Below are positions 26,376 to 35,363 of a DNA stretch of 44,066 nt, one piece after another. The first letter of the stretch is position 1, and each line of letters opens with the position of its first letter. A program made the translations under genes and the position numbers. This DNA is from Oscillatoriales cyanobacterium. GTDB lineage: Bacteria; Cyanobacteriota; Cyanobacteriia; CACIAM-69d. Under the pieces are notes generated by a model that was not told the DNA's origin, did no database searches, and worked only from the letters and a program-made list of their open reading frames with translations. The DNA lies in the NCBI GenBank assembly GCA_004292515.1, contig RDXB01000080.1, positions 1 to 44,066 on the forward strand, written 5' to 3'.

Positions 26376-26609
26376 TTAAATTGCTCCCAGGCGGCCCAGC
26401 CAGAGCTGCGCGCGAGCCGATCGCCCAAGGCTCGAATGCGTGGGGATCACGGCGGGATAACCCGGCTGTGGATCAGTCCAAAATGGGCGGGGATCGCTGC
26501 CATTGCAAAAGTTAACGATCGCACATTCAGGGCGATCACCTGGGTCAATCCCTAAGAATTCGAGGCGATCGCCCCGAATTACGTCAGCAGCCTCAGCCAG
26601 ATCCGGCAC
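26376..26609 (-). CDS. Possible small protein, unknown
   Basis: A 77-residue frame from GTG at 26609, starting MPDLAEAADVIRGDRLEFLG and ending AQLWLGRLGAI. It has a protein-like composition, with FWTDPQPGYPAVIP, two Trp and two Cys, and no hydrophobic run. It lies on the same strand just upstream of fur, with the possible Fur box between. There is no ribosome binding site and no recognised family. It may be a real short gene or the tail of a decayed one. Confidence 0.33.
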   Translation of the reverse strand: MPDLAEAADVIRGDRLEFLGIDPGDRPECAIVNFCNGSDPRPFWTDPQPGYPAVIPTHSSLGRSARAQLWLGRLGAI

Positions 26610-26682
26610 AATAGGGACAAGTTGCCCCCGTGGCAGCCTAAGTTTTCATTCACCCGGCAGTTTTCGCGCCCCCCTCAGCGCT

Positions 26683-26703
26683 GTTTAAACTCGCTCTTTA
26701 AAC
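26683..26703 (+). promoter_or_regulatory. 7-7-7 inverted repeat before metH
   Basis: GTTTAAA (26683-26689) and TTTAAAC (26697-26703) are perfect complements with spacer CTCGCTC, ending 19 bases before the metH ATG. The symmetry and spacing suit an operator for a dimeric regulator, or a small leader hairpin. No cobalamin riboswitch (B12 box) was recognised in the gap. Confidence 0.45.
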
Positions 26704-26722
26704 CGCCCCTGAATTTTTGACC

Positions 26723-29700
26723 ATGACTCATCCCTTCTTGGAACGGCTGCATCATCCTTCCCGCCCGGTCATCGTGTTTGACGGCGGGATGGGTACACTT
26801 CTGCAAGGCCAGAATTTGACGGCCGAAGATTTTGGCGGCCCGCAGTATGAGGGTTGCAATGAGTATTTGGTGCAAAGCAAGCCGGAAGCCGTGGCCTATG
26901 TGCACCGGGAATACCTAAAGGCGGGCGCAGATGTGATCGAAACGGACACCTTTGGGGGCACTTCGATCGTCCTGGCAGAATACGATTTAGCCGACCAAGC
27001 CTATGAGCTGAACCGCAAGGCTGTGGAGCTGGCCAAGGAGCTGACCCGCGAGTTTTCGACCCCCGAGAAACCCCGGTTTGTGGCTGGGTCAATGGGGCCG
27101 GGAACCAAGCTACCGACCCTCGGCCACATTGATTACGACACGATGAAAGCGGCTTATGCCGAACAGGCCCAAGCTTTAATCGATGGTGGGGCTGATTTGT
27201 TGATTGTGGAAACCTGCCAGGATGTGTTGCAAATTAAGTCGGCACTGAATGCGATCGAAGAGGTTTTTACCCAAACAGGATCGCGGATTCCGTTGATGGT
27301 TTCGGTGACCATGGAAACCACCGGCACAATGTTGGTCGGGACGGATATTAACGCCGTCGTAGCGATTTTGGAACCCTACCCGATCGATATTTTGGGGTTG
27401 AATTGTGCCACCGGCCCCGATCGAATGGCGGAACACATTCGCTATCTTTGCGAGCGATCGCCCTTTGTGGTCTCCTGCATTCCCAACGCGGGTTTGCCCG
27501 AGAACGTCGGCGGCCATGCCCATTACCGCCTGACCCCGATGGAACTGCGGATGGCCCTGCACAAATTTGTAGAAGATTGGGGCGTGCAAGTGGTGGGCGG
27601 CTGCTGTGGCACGCGCCCCGATCACATCAAAGAATTGGTCGGAATTTCCGAATCCTTGCAACCCAAAGCCCGTGAAATTCGCATTCCCGAAAACCTGGAA
27701 CCGGGCCGGTTCGATCGCAACCCATTGCATTACGAACCCGCCGCCGCTTCGATCTATGGAACACAGCTTTATCAGCAAGACAATTCCTTCCTGATTGTGG
27801 GCGAACGCCTGAATGCTAGCGGTTCCAAAAAATGTCGAGAACTGCTGAATGCCGAAGATTGGGATGGGCTGGTTTCCCTGGCCAAGGCCCAAGTGCGGGA
27901 AGGCGCTCATGTGCTCGATGTGAACGTCGATTATGTGGGCCGCGATGGCGAGCGAGATATGCGAGAGTTGGTGTCACGACTGGTGAATAATGTCACCTTG
28001 CCGTTGATGTTAGACTCCACAGAATGGCAAAAAATGGAAGCCGGTTTGAAAGTGGCCGGCGGCAAATGTTTGCTGAATTCCACCAACTATGAAGATGGTG
28101 AAGAGCGCTTTTTGAAAGTGTTGGAGCTGGCCAAAACCTATGGCGCTGGGGTGGTGGTCGGCACGATCGATGAAGACGGCATGGCCCGCACCGCCGAACA
28201 GAAATTTGCGATCGCCCAGCGGGCCTATCGACAAGCGGTGGAATTTGGGATTCCTGCCCATGAAATCTTCTTCGACACCCTGGCCCTGCCAATCTCCACC
28301 GGCATTGAAGAAGACCGCAAAAACGGAGCCGCCACGATCGAATCGATTCGACTGATTCGGGAAAACCTACCCGGCTGCCACATCTTGCTCGGGGTTTCCA
28401 ACATCTCCTTTGGCTTAAATCCAGCGGCCCGACAGGTGTTGAACTCCATGTTCCTGCACGAATGTATGCAAGTGGGCATGGACTCCTCGATCGTCAGTGC
28501 CGCCAAAATTCTGCCCCTGGCCAAAATTGAGCCAGAACATCAGCAAGTTTGCCGCGATCTAATCTTTGATCAGCGCCGGTTTGAGGGAGATATTTGTGTT
28601 TATGATCCCCTGACCAAGCTAACCCAACTCTTTGAAGGAGCCACCACCAAAAAAGCGGCTGGTGTGGATGAAAATCTCTCCCTCGAAGAGAAACTAAAGC
28701 GCCATATTATCGATGGCGAACGGTTGGGACTCGAAGCAATCTTGCAACAAGCGATGACCCAATATCCACCACTGGAAATCATCAACACCTATCTGTTGGA
28801 TGGGATGAAGGTGGTGGGGGAATTTTTCGCCTCGGGGCAAATGCAACTGCCCTTTGTGTTGCAGTCGGCGGAAACCATGAAAGCAGCGGTAGCCTTTTTG
28901 GAACCGCACATGGAGAAATCCGAAACCAGCAATAATGCCAAGGGCACTTTCGTGATTGCCACGGTCAAGGGCGATGTGCATGACATTGGCAAAAACCTGG
29001 TGGATATTATCCTCACCAACAATGGCTATCGGGTGATTAATTTGGGCATTAAACAGCCCGTGGAAAACATCATTGATGCCTATGAGCAACACAAGCCCGA
29101 TTGCATTGCTATGAGCGGCTTGTTGGTGAAATCCACAGCGTTCATGAAGGATAATCTAGCAACCTTTAACGATCGCGGGATCACCGTGCCCGTGATTTTG
29201 GGTGGCGCGGCCCTCACGCCCAAATTCGTCTATGAGGATTGCCAAAAGACCTATCACGGTCGAGTGGTTTACGGCAAAGATGCCTTCTCGGATCTCAGCT
29301 TTATGGATAAGTTGATGCCCGCGAAAGCCGCAGAGAAATGGGACGATTTCCAGGGTTTCTTAGGGGAATTTGCTGACGATCCGGCGGCGTTGGGTCGCTA
29401 TGGCCAAGCTAAAACAGACGGTGATGATGGGGCTGAACAACCTGCCAAGGTCGAGAAACCGAAGGTGATTGATACGCGGCGATCGGAAGCGGTTGACCCG
29501 CATATTGATCGCCCCCAACCGCCGTTCTGGGGAACCCGCTTGCTGAACCCGGCGGACATTGCGATCGAGGAAATTTTCAACTATCTCGACTTGCAAGCGC
29601 TGTTTGTGGGGCAATGGCAATTCCGCAAACCGAAGGAGCAATCGCGCGCCGATTACGATACCTTTATTGATGAAAAGGTGCGGCCGATTTTGGTGGAATG

Positions 29701-30331
29701 GAAGGCGAAAGTGATCGCCGAAAACCTGCTACACCCACAAGTGATCTATGGCTATTTCCCCTGCAATGCGGCGGGGAACACGCTCTATATCTACGACCCA
29801 GAAGCGGTCAGTGCGGGGCAAACCAACCTGGAGCCGATCGCCCAATTTGAGTTTCCGCGCCAAGGATCGTTGCGCCGCCTTTGCATTGCCGATTTCTTTG
29901 CACCGAAGGAGTTGGGCATCTTTGATGTGTTCCCGATGCAGGCGGTGACGGTGGGCGAAGTTGCCACGGAATATGCCCAAAAACTGTTTGGGGCGAATCA
30001 ATATTCCGATTATTTGTACTTCCACGGGATGGCGGTGCAAACGGCGGAAGGGCTGGCGGAATGGACGCACGCGCGTATCCGGCGGGAGCTGGGGTTTGGC
30101 GCGCAGGAGCCGGACAATTTGCGGGACATTTTGGCGCAACGCTATCAGGGGTCGCGCTACAGCTTTGGCTATCCGGCTTGTCCGAATATTCAGGATCAGT
30201 TGATTCAGTTGCAGTTGTTGCAAACCGATCGAATCAACATGTACATGGATGAGAGCGAGCAGCTTTACCCGGAGCAGTCCACTACGGCGATCGTTGCTTA
30301 CCACCCGATCGCGAAGTACTTCACAGCGTAG
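26723..30331 (+). CDS. metH: Cobalamin-dependent methionine synthase
   Basis: A 1202-residue modular enzyme that methylates homocysteine using methyltetrahydrofolate and methylcobalamin in the cytosol. The homocysteine domain (about 1-320) has FDGGMGT and the zinc ligands Cys228 (GLNCATGP), Cys294 and Cys295 (GGCCGTR). The folate domain (about 350-610) has [12 protein letters not shown] and [12 protein letters not shown]. The B12 cap lies at about 640-735. The B12 domain has the cobalt-ligand His753 in GDVHDIGKN and SGLLVKST. The C-terminal activation domain (about 970-1200) holds [15 protein letters not shown] for AdoMet. All modules are intact. ATG at 26723 is chosen over TTG at 26717. A strong hairpin follows the stop. 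Confidence 0.97.
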   Translation: MTHPFLERLHHPSRPVIVFDGGMGTLLQGQNLTAEDFGGPQYEGCNEYLVQSKPEAVAYVHREYLKAGADVIETDTFGGTSIVLAEYDLADQAYELNRKAVELAKELTREFSTPEKPRFVAGSMGPGTKLPTLGHIDYDTMKAAYAEQAQALIDGGADLLIVETCQDVLQIKSALNAIEEVFTQTGSRIPLMVSVTMETTGTMLVGTDINAVVAILEPYPIDILGLNCATGPDRMAEHIRYLCERSPFVVSCIPNAGLPENVGGHAHYRLTPMELRMALHKFVEDWGVQVVGGCCGTRPDHIKELVGISESLQPKAREIRIPENLEPGRFDRNPLHYEPAAASIYGTQLYQQDNSFLIVGERLNASGSKKCRELLNAEDWDGLVSLAKAQVREGAHVLDVNVDYVGRDGERDMRELVSRLVNNVTLPLMLDSTEWQKMEAGLKVAGGKCLLNSTNYEDGEERFLKVLELAKTYGAGVVVGTIDEDGMARTAEQKFAIAQRAYRQAVEFGIPAHEIFFDTLALPISTGIEEDRKNGAATIESIRLIRENLPGCHILLGVSNISFGLNPAARQVLNSMFLHECMQVGMDSSIVSAAKILPLAKIEPEHQQVCRDLIFDQRRFEGDICVYDPLTKLTQLFEGATTKKAAGVDENLSLEEKLKRHIIDGERLGLEAILQQAMTQYPPLEIINTYLLDGMKVVGEFFASGQMQLPFVLQSAETMKAAVAFLEPHMEKSETSNNAKGTFVIATVKGDVHDIGKNLVDIILTNNGYRVINLGIKQPVENIIDAYEQHKPDCIAMSGLLVKSTAFMKDNLATFNDRGITVPVILGGAALTPKFVYEDCQKTYHGRVVYGKDAFSDLSFMDKLMPAKAAEKWDDFQGFLGEFADDPAALGRYGQAKTDGDDGAEQPAKVEKPKVIDTRRSEAVDPHIDRPQPPFWGTRLLNPADIAIEEIFNYLDLQALFVGQWQFRKPKEQSRADYDTFIDEKVRPILVEWKAKVIAENLLHPQVIYGYFPCNAAGNTLYIYDPEAVSAGQTNLEPIAQFEFPRQGSLRRLCIADFFAPKELGIFDVFPMQAVTVGEVATEYAQKLFGANQYSDYLYFHGMAVQTAEGLAEWTHARIRRELGFGAQEPDNLRDILAQRYQGSRYSFGYPACPNIQDQLIQLQLLQTDRINMYMDESEQLYPEQSTTAIVAYHPIAKYFTA

Positions 30332-30351
30332 GCACAATTCCGACCTGAATG

Positions 30352-30383
30352 ACAAGGGGCTGAGATTTCCCTCAGCCCCTTGT
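30352..30383 (+). terminator. Strong hairpin after metH
   Basis: ACAAGGGGCTGAG (30352-30364) pairs perfectly with CTCAGCCCCTTGT (30371-30383) around ATTTCC, 21 bases after the metH stop. The U-run after it is short (TATT). The stem resembles half of the family A palindrome (CAAGGGGCT), so it may derive from that family. Confidence 0.65.
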
Positions 30384-30442
30384 TATTGAGTAATAAGTAG
30401 ATCAGACTTCTGGAATCAAGTGATGGGTAACGAACCTGTATC

Positions 30443-30471
30443 CAGTAGGGTGGGCATTGCCTACCCTACTG
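30443..30471. repeat. CAGTAGGGT inverted repeat
   Basis: CAGTAGGGT (30443-30451) and ACCCTACTG (30463-30471) are perfect complements around GGGCATTGCCT. A related palindrome, GGTGGGCAATGCCCACC, occurs at 31708-31724, followed by CTACTG. This copy lies 67 bases past the stop of the minus-strand DUF4230 gene and could end its transcript. Confidence 0.6.
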
Positions 30472-30537
30472 TCATCTTGTAGTCAACAGTTGTCAGGATC
30501 TTTGCCTGTCACCCAGACAACTTCAGTTAACCCGTAG

Positions 30538-31209
30538 TCAATCCAATACATTTGTAGAGCTAGATGTACGGCTTGAACACGAACCTTCATCAGGAAGCTG
30601 GGCTTTTACGATGATCTCTTTGCCCTTCAAAACTTGGCTGAGTAGATGTTCGACGGTTTTCTGAACACGCTCACCAGCCGTTTTCATTAACCAATTCCGG
30701 CAAGAAGCTTCCTCGACTTTCCTAAGCGCTTCACGTTGAGCTTGGGTCTGCAAATTCACGACATCTGGACCACTACCTAGAAAACCTCTACTGTAGGAGT
30801 AGACGCTAGAGTGTTCCAGATCGAGGGTACTTCCGAGGATTTTAAGCGGAGGCAAAGTTACAGTAATTTTCTCGCCATCAACCTGTACATCGTTGGATTG
30901 CAATTGACTCAAATCAATTCCCACACGAACATTGCCGTGGGCGATGTAGAGTAACTTGCTTTCAGCAATAACACCCTTGTCGCTGACCGGTACTACAGCA
31001 TCCATTTCAAACGTAGCGGTGGTTAACTCGCTGACATCTCTAATCTGGCGGACGATCAGTGAACCCGGATCAGCTAATGAGGTTGAAGCGTTGGCAGCGC
31101 TCAGTTCATGAATAAGAAACAGCACAGTGATAATCAGGGCTATAAACGCCCCTACTACTAACTTAGTAGTCAGGGTTATCTCTTTAATGAAATTGCTGAC
31201 TATGTCCAT
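30538..31209 (-). CDS. DUF4230 family membrane-anchored protein
   Basis: A 223-residue protein with one N-terminal transmembrane helix (LVVGAFIALIITVLFLI, about 17-33) and a large outer domain. It contains VSELTTATFEMDAVVPVSD, LLYIAHGNVRVGIDLSQL and VTLPPLKILG, the pattern I associate with DUF4230. A helical C-terminal half (QREALRKVEEASCRNWLMKT) and a Ser-rich tail follow. The topology suggests a periplasmic or extracellular domain. The function is unknown; the family lacks a characterised member that I can name. ATG at 31209 is clear. It converges with metH and has no operon partner. Confidence 0.75.
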   Translation of the reverse strand: MDIVSNFIKEITLTTKLVVGAFIALIITVLFLIHELSAANASTSLADPGSLIVRQIRDVSELTTATFEMDAVVPVSDKGVIAESKLLYIAHGNVRVGIDLSQLQSNDVQVDGEKITVTLPPLKILGSTLDLEHSSVYSYSRGFLGSGPDVVNLQTQAQREALRKVEEASCRNWLMKTAGERVQKTVEHLLSQVLKGKEIIVKAQLPDEGSCSSRTSSSTNVLD

Positions 31210-31801
31210 ATCCTATTGCCACTTAGAGCGTGTGTTAGAAACTGAGAGATCTTCGATCCACCTATGAATTGATGACGTTAGATAGAGAATTACTCACTAT
31301 GCAAGACTTTCATCAATTGCTCCTTACTGAATTGCTACACTATCTCCAAAGATGCTAATCCTTTGTCAAGGTAGGAGCAATCCAGCTTGCCATGAGCCTT
31401 TCAACTCTTTATGCAGCTCTTATGGTTACTGCTGTTGGTCAGAGGCTTTAGGGGTAAAGGGTTTAAGCTGCTACTCTGAAGCGATCAGCTGTAGTGACCG
31501 TGACTGAGAATTTTGTCAGAGATTTTGGTGATTTCTCGTCAGATACAACCCCGGTGAGATCATAAACCAGATGATACCCGGCCGCAACTTCAAACTAGTT
31601 GAGGCATTACCCACCACTATCCAGACAAAACAGCATCTATCCTCAAAATCACGATCGCCTCTTTCCGCAGTTCGATCAGATTACTTTAGCGATGAGTCAT
31701 AGGTTTAGGTGGGCAATGCCCACCCTACTGTTGCCTGAATCTAAAGATAATCAGGGGTGGCAGGATTCCCTCAAAGCCATGCATGAGAATCTTGTCAACC
31801 G
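31210..31801. other. Gap without a recognised gene
   Basis: About 590 bases between the start of the DUF4230 gene and the end of the xisI pseudogene. Its A/T content is higher than the chromosome around it. It contains the GGTGGGC palindrome at 31708-31724 and, at 31554-31600, a stretch about 72% identical by eye to 33543-33589. The longest plus-strand frame (31599-31847) has no protein-like character. It is probably decayed accessory DNA. Confidence 0.45.
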
Positions 31802-32137
31802 TCAACTCACTGCAAAACCATTATATTGGCGCATCAGAGGCGAGTGATACGCCAGCACAATCTCCTCTTTGGGAATTCCCCGATCGACCAGCTCATTCGC
31901 AACACCCACCTCCGTCCCGTCATACTGAATCCAGACCTTACCTTGCTCTAGATCGATGTGAATCAATGCGCCATAGACCCGGCGTTCCTCAAGCCAGCCC
32001 GTGCGCAGCAATTGATAGCGATCGCGCTCCAGATCAAACATCAACTTGATCTGAGTTGCGCCATAGGCAGGCTTGATTCAGCTACGTTCCGTCAGCATTT
32101 CTTGAATGATGCGCCAATATTGCGCTAACTGAACCAC
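31802..32137 (-). pseudogene. xisI-like gene with in-frame TGA
   Basis: Read on the minus strand from GTG at 32137, the frame gives VVQLAQYWRIIQEMLTERS, then TGA (32078-32080), then IKPAYGATQIKLMFDLERDR to the stop at 31802. The second part, with YGALIHIDLEQGKVWIQYDG, TEVGVANELVDRGIPKEEIV and SPLMRQYNGF, is a clear XisI protein, the family named after the fdxN-element excision controlling factor. The first part fits its normal N-terminus in the same frame, so a single substitution created the stop. Restart at ATG 32043 would give a 79-80 residue fragment. XisH, the usual upstream partner, is missing: the position is taken by the diguanylate cyclase gene ten bases away. Confidence 0.8.
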
Positions 32138-32146
32138 TAGCTATCT

Positions 32147-33400
32147 CTAGGTTCCAGGAGGGTTGGGAATTGGCTCCCACTCCACTCGATCGCGCCCATT
32201 GTGCTTGGCACGATAAAGGGCAGCATCGGCGCGGGCGATCGCATCGACGATCGCCGAGTCATATTCTGCGATCAATGTATAGCCAATACTGGTGGTGAAT
32301 CGAATCAGATTCCCATCCTGCGATCGCACTTCTAAATTGCGGCAAGTTTGACCAATATCCAACGCAACCGCCTGGGCTTCTGCTGAGTTCGCCGCCACGA
32401 TCGCAATCAAAAACTCTTCGCCTCCCAACCGGCCAAACAATGCCCGATCGCCCAGGGTTTGATGCAACCGATCTTGGGTCGCTTGGGCAAAAGCCTGTAG
32501 CACTTGATCGCCAGCCTCGTGCCCATAGGTATCGTTGATTAGTTTGAAGCGATCGAGATCTGACAAGAGTAATGCCGGAGGATCACCACCATCTAAACGA
32601 TATTCTTCGACCCAAGGAACCAAACGTTGCAGCAACCGCCGACGATTCATCACACCCGTCAATTCATCGGTGAAAGCCATTCTCTCTAGCTCATCACGAT
32701 TATGTTGCTCGGCTTCTTTTGCTAATTGGGCCTCACGCCAGCGCGATCGTAAATAGATCCAGCCTAGCCCTAACCCATTCACACCAATCATCAAAGCGAC
32801 TTGCCGAGCTTGTACCTCCACAGGGGCATCCAGCCACAGAATTTTGATTGCTAAAAGATTGATCAATGACCAGCACACAGCCCAAAAACCAACAACAAAA
32901 CTCGCCCCCGGAGCTAGCCCATACCAAAGAATCACTTGCACCATATCCACCTCGATCGCGAGGGCATGGTGAGCAGCTTCACCGGTTAGCAGCGAGTTGG
33001 CATAGAAGATTCCCACTAGGGCAATTGCCATCATGGTACTGATACGAAAATGCAATTCTGAGTGGTTATGAACTCGCCTTAGGTTCCAAATTGTCCAAAG
33101 GGCATAGCTAATGATCGCGTACTTAAAGGTGGTAGAGACCTGTAGCGATCGACTTTCTGACCAAATTTCAATCAGTGCAGCGTAAACCTGAATCGCAATG
33201 CAAATTAGGGCGATCGCCACTCGGGCATTGCGAACATCATTCGTCAAGAATCGCTGGCAATAGGCCGCAGAAGGAACCTGAACCAACCCTGCCTGGCAAT
33301 ATTGCCGAAGCTGAGAGAGAAGCAGAGTAAAAATCTTGAGAAGTTGACTTAGAGCATGTAAGTCATCGCGGAAGCGTCGTCTGTGAGGTGTCCTAAACAT
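32147..33400 (-). CDS. Membrane diguanylate cyclase (GGDEF)
   Basis: A 417-residue protein making cyclic di-GMP from GTP. The N-terminal half has about six transmembrane helices (from VAIALICIAIQVYAALIEIW to VALMIGVNGLGLGWIYL), then a charged linker helix (AQLAKEAEQHNRDELERMAF). The GGDEF domain (about 245-405) has FTDELTGVMNRR, LSDLDRFKLINDTYGHEAGD and the active-site GGEEF in RLGGEEF. The RxxD inhibitory site expected five residues before GGEEF is absent (DRALFGRL), so product inhibition by that route is unlikely. The membrane part is not a named sensor domain that I recognise. It ends ten bases before the xisI pseudogene. ATG at 33400. Confidence 0.9.
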   Translation of the reverse strand: MFRTPHRRRFRDDLHALSQLLKIFTLLLSQLRQYCQAGLVQVPSAAYCQRFLTNDVRNARVAIALICIAIQVYAALIEIWSESRSLQVSTTFKYAIISYALWTIWNLRRVHNHSELHFRISTMMAIALVGIFYANSLLTGEAAHHALAIEVDMVQVILWYGLAPGASFVVGFWAVCWSLINLLAIKILWLDAPVEVQARQVALMIGVNGLGLGWIYLRSRWREAQLAKEAEQHNRDELERMAFTDELTGVMNRRRLLQRLVPWVEEYRLDGGDPPALLLSDLDRFKLINDTYGHEAGDQVLQAFAQATQDRLHQTLGDRALFGRLGGEEFLIAIVAANSAEAQAVALDIGQTCRNLEVRSQDGNLIRFTTSIGYTLIAEYDSAIVDAIARADAALYRAKHNGRDRVEWEPIPNPPGT

Positions 33401-33810
33401 CCATCATGCTCTTTAGCTTCTCAATTGTTGATTTAAACAGTTATCCCAGGTATCGCTGTTGTATCACGGTATCCTAAGAAGCCATTCCAGAATTAAGAAA
33501 CTCGCCAGCCCCTATGGGGTCAATTTCTGAGTACATTTTCCAGTGAGACTATAAGCCAGATGTTATTTGACTGCAACTACAATCGAATTCCATGATCTAA
33601 TTGAATTGGCTGCATGAAATGCCTAGGATGAATCTCACTCTACAATCATCCCGTGCTCAAACCCATCCAGCAATCATGCCCAATCGGCGATCGCTCCCAG
33701 GAAGGGCGCTCCTAGGAAGGGCACTCCCAGGAAGGGCTAAATCTGGGCGACTGCTGTGGGGTGAGGTTATGGTGGGGCTGTCACTGTTCTCACATTTGCC
33801 GTCATGACCG
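33401..33810. other. Gap with a 15-bp tandem repeat
   Basis: About 410 bases without a recognised gene. GCTCCCAGGAAGGGC is repeated three times with small changes at 33693-33737. At 33543-33589 lies a diverged copy of 31554-31600 (ATAAGCCAGATG and CTGCAACTACAAT against ATAAACCAGATG and CCGCAACTTCAAA). The start of the ATPase remnant that follows is missing, so part of this gap may be the site of a deletion. Confidence 0.5.
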
Positions 33811-34164
33811 ATGGTTCCCGTGCGTCACCGGGATGGACGATCGCACGAGGAAGGGCTGAAACTATTGCGTCAGATGGTGCTGTTGCGCGCTGATTCTGCG
33901 TTTGATCCGGCCAGTGATTCCGCCCAGTGGGAGGCAGCGATCGCCGCCGTTGTGGATCAACCGGAAACGCTCGATCGCCTCTGTGCAGCCAGCGGAGGTC
34001 ATGTGCGGGATTTGCTGCGATTACTAAATAGTTGAATTCAGGAAGAAATGAGCTTGCCCCTAACCCGATTGACCCTGGAACAAGTGATTCGATCGGGCCG
34101 CAACGAAATGAAATTATCCCTCAGTGATGCGGAATGGAAATTGACCAACCAACTACTGGCTTGA
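33811..34164 (+). pseudogene. C-terminal remnant of a P-loop ATPase-like protein
   Basis: The frame from 33811 gives MVPVRHRDGRSHEEGLKLLR, ETLDRLCAASGGHVRDLLRL and LNS, then TGA at 34033, then in the same frame IQEEMSLPLTRLTLEQVIRS and LSLSDAEWKL to a stop at 34162. The pattern 'LDRLCxASGGHVRxLLRLL' and 'VIRxxRxEM' resembles the C-terminal end of cyanobacterial STAND/KAP-like ATPases, but the Walker motifs are absent because the N-terminal part is gone. The upstream frame is closed at once by TGA before 33811. The family is a moderate-confidence call; that it is a broken gene is clearer. Confidence 0.5.
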
Positions 34165-34293
34165 CTGGACTAGAGCATGGATTTGATTTTGAGAAACCCG
34201 TTGCGATCGACAAGGAGCTTGAGCATCTCACTGCCTAACGAACCAATGGTGTAACTAATCAAAATAGGTTGGGCGCGCTACTGCACCCAAAAT

Positions 34294-34437
34294 ATGAGCG
34301 ATGAAGATTTTCTAGAAGATTTCAAAATTCAAGATGCAACCATCCGCACTTTAGAAATTCCAGGAGAAGCCACTAAAAGATGTATGAAAGCCACTGCGAT
34401 CGATTCAAGGCTCCCTGGGGTTGGGTTTTCTATTTGA
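34294..34437 (+). pseudogene. HepT-like (DUF86) fragment
   Basis: A 47-residue frame starts MSDEDFLEDFKIQDATIRTL and continues EIPGEATKR. This resembles the central helices of HepT toxins (xxFLxDxxxQDAVIRNLEIIGEAxKR). The N-terminal helix is missing, and after KR the sequence no longer fits. The RX4-6H nuclease motif expected further on is absent. An alternative frame continues with RMYESHCDRFKAPWG, which hints at a frameshift. No MntA-type partner is seen. Confidence 0.45.
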
Positions 34438-34499
34438 ATCGAACCGACAGCCACAGCAGGCTTAAAATGGTGGGCAGAAATCGAAGTGATTAGCGTTCC

Positions 34500-35006
34500 A
34501 TGACCCATCCGACAAAATACATTGTGACCCTCAGTGAAACTGAGCGCGAACGACTCATCAACATCAGTCGCAACGGTCGAGCCCCAGCTAAGAAGATTCT
34601 CCATGCCCGCATCTTGCTGCTGGCGGATCAAGGTCATGCGGAGGGAGGCTGGACAGACGAGCGAATTGCCGAAGCCCTGGGACTCCATCCCTACAGCATT
34701 GCGCGCATTCGCAAACGGTTTGTGACCCAAGGCGAAGAGCCTGCGCTGAACCGCAAAGTCCGACTCACCCCACCCAATCCACGCAAAATGGACGAGGAGG
34801 TAGAAACGCAATTAATGCAGATCTGCTATTCACCTGTGCCGGAGGGGCACGTGCGTTGGACGCTTGCCCTACTGGTGGACGCGCTGAAAACGCGCGGCAT
34901 CATCACAGATATCAGCCGGGAAACTGTTCGCCAGGCCTTGAAGAGAAGAAGTTACGACCTCGTCAAAAGCAACGCATCTGCATCCCGCAAAAAGACGCGA
35001 CCCTGA
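34500..35006 (+). pseudogene. IS630-type transposase, truncated and frameshifted
   Basis: A 168-residue frame. The N-terminal helix-turn-helix half is typical of IS630-family transposases: LSETERERLINISRNGRAPA, KKILHARILLLADQG, WTDERIAEALGLHPYSIARI and RWTLALLVDALKTRGI. Near 34945-34951 a -1 shift would continue the family sequence (KKLRPRQKQRICIPQKDATLR is the alternative reading, quoted in part as KLRPRQKQRICIPQKDA). The DDE catalytic domain never follows, because a family A repeat begins at about 35005 and even supplies the stop codon. So this is a dead fragment, not an active element. No terminal inverted repeats were found. Confidence 0.75.
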
Positions 35007-35134
35007 GGGCCTGTCGTCATTGACCGGGTATGACAACACTGAAACGGTTAATTTTTTATGCCCCAGCCGTTGTCATGAGGGACTGAAGCCCTTGGCTACC
35101 TCACGATTTCGTCAGGGTGGAATCAGGGGCTTGC
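35005..35134 (-). mobile_element. MITE-like family A element, copy 6 (diverged)
   Basis: It lies in inverse orientation to copy 2. On the plus strand it starts GGGCCTGTCGTCATTGACCG (matching the end GGGTCTGTCGTCATT of copy 2). It continues with GCCCCAGCCGTTGTCATGAG, the degenerate centre at 35075-35094, and CTACCTCACGATTTCGTCAG, then GGTGGAATCAGGGGCTTG. The far end is not recognisable. It truncates the transposase fragment. The rest of the gap up to 35363 shows no gene. Confidence 0.55.
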
Positions 35135-35363
35135 GTATAGTAGCGTCAATCAAAAATGAGACAAATCATGACCTGAAACCTTTATTGGCAAAGGCTTTTA
35201 CGATCTCATTGCTGATCGGAACTACTATAGTTTGCCGACTAGCCCTCAGACCTGTGCGACCTGACGATGGTGCAAACATTAGGTCAGGGTTGCAGGCAAT
35301 TGGATAATCGGTCTCATGACTAGACCTGGAGCATAGGAAAGATGATGAGTCAGTGAAACCCAA

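Noticed and set aside
26277-26722. Cobalamin riboswitch before metH
   Set aside because: No B12-box-like element or matching fold could be recognised by eye; only a 7-7-7 inverted repeat was seen.
31599-31847. 82-residue plus-strand frame
   Set aside because: It spans a palindrome and the end of the xisI pseudogene and is not protein-like.
32078-34035. TGA recoding (two in-frame TGA codons in Ser-TGA-Ile context)
   Set aside because: Other genes here use TGA as normal stop and the two frames lie among clear remnants, so ordinary decay is simpler.
34329-34811. 160-residue minus-strand frame
   Set aside because: It is antisense to the transposase fragment, whose plus-strand reading has clear family motifs.
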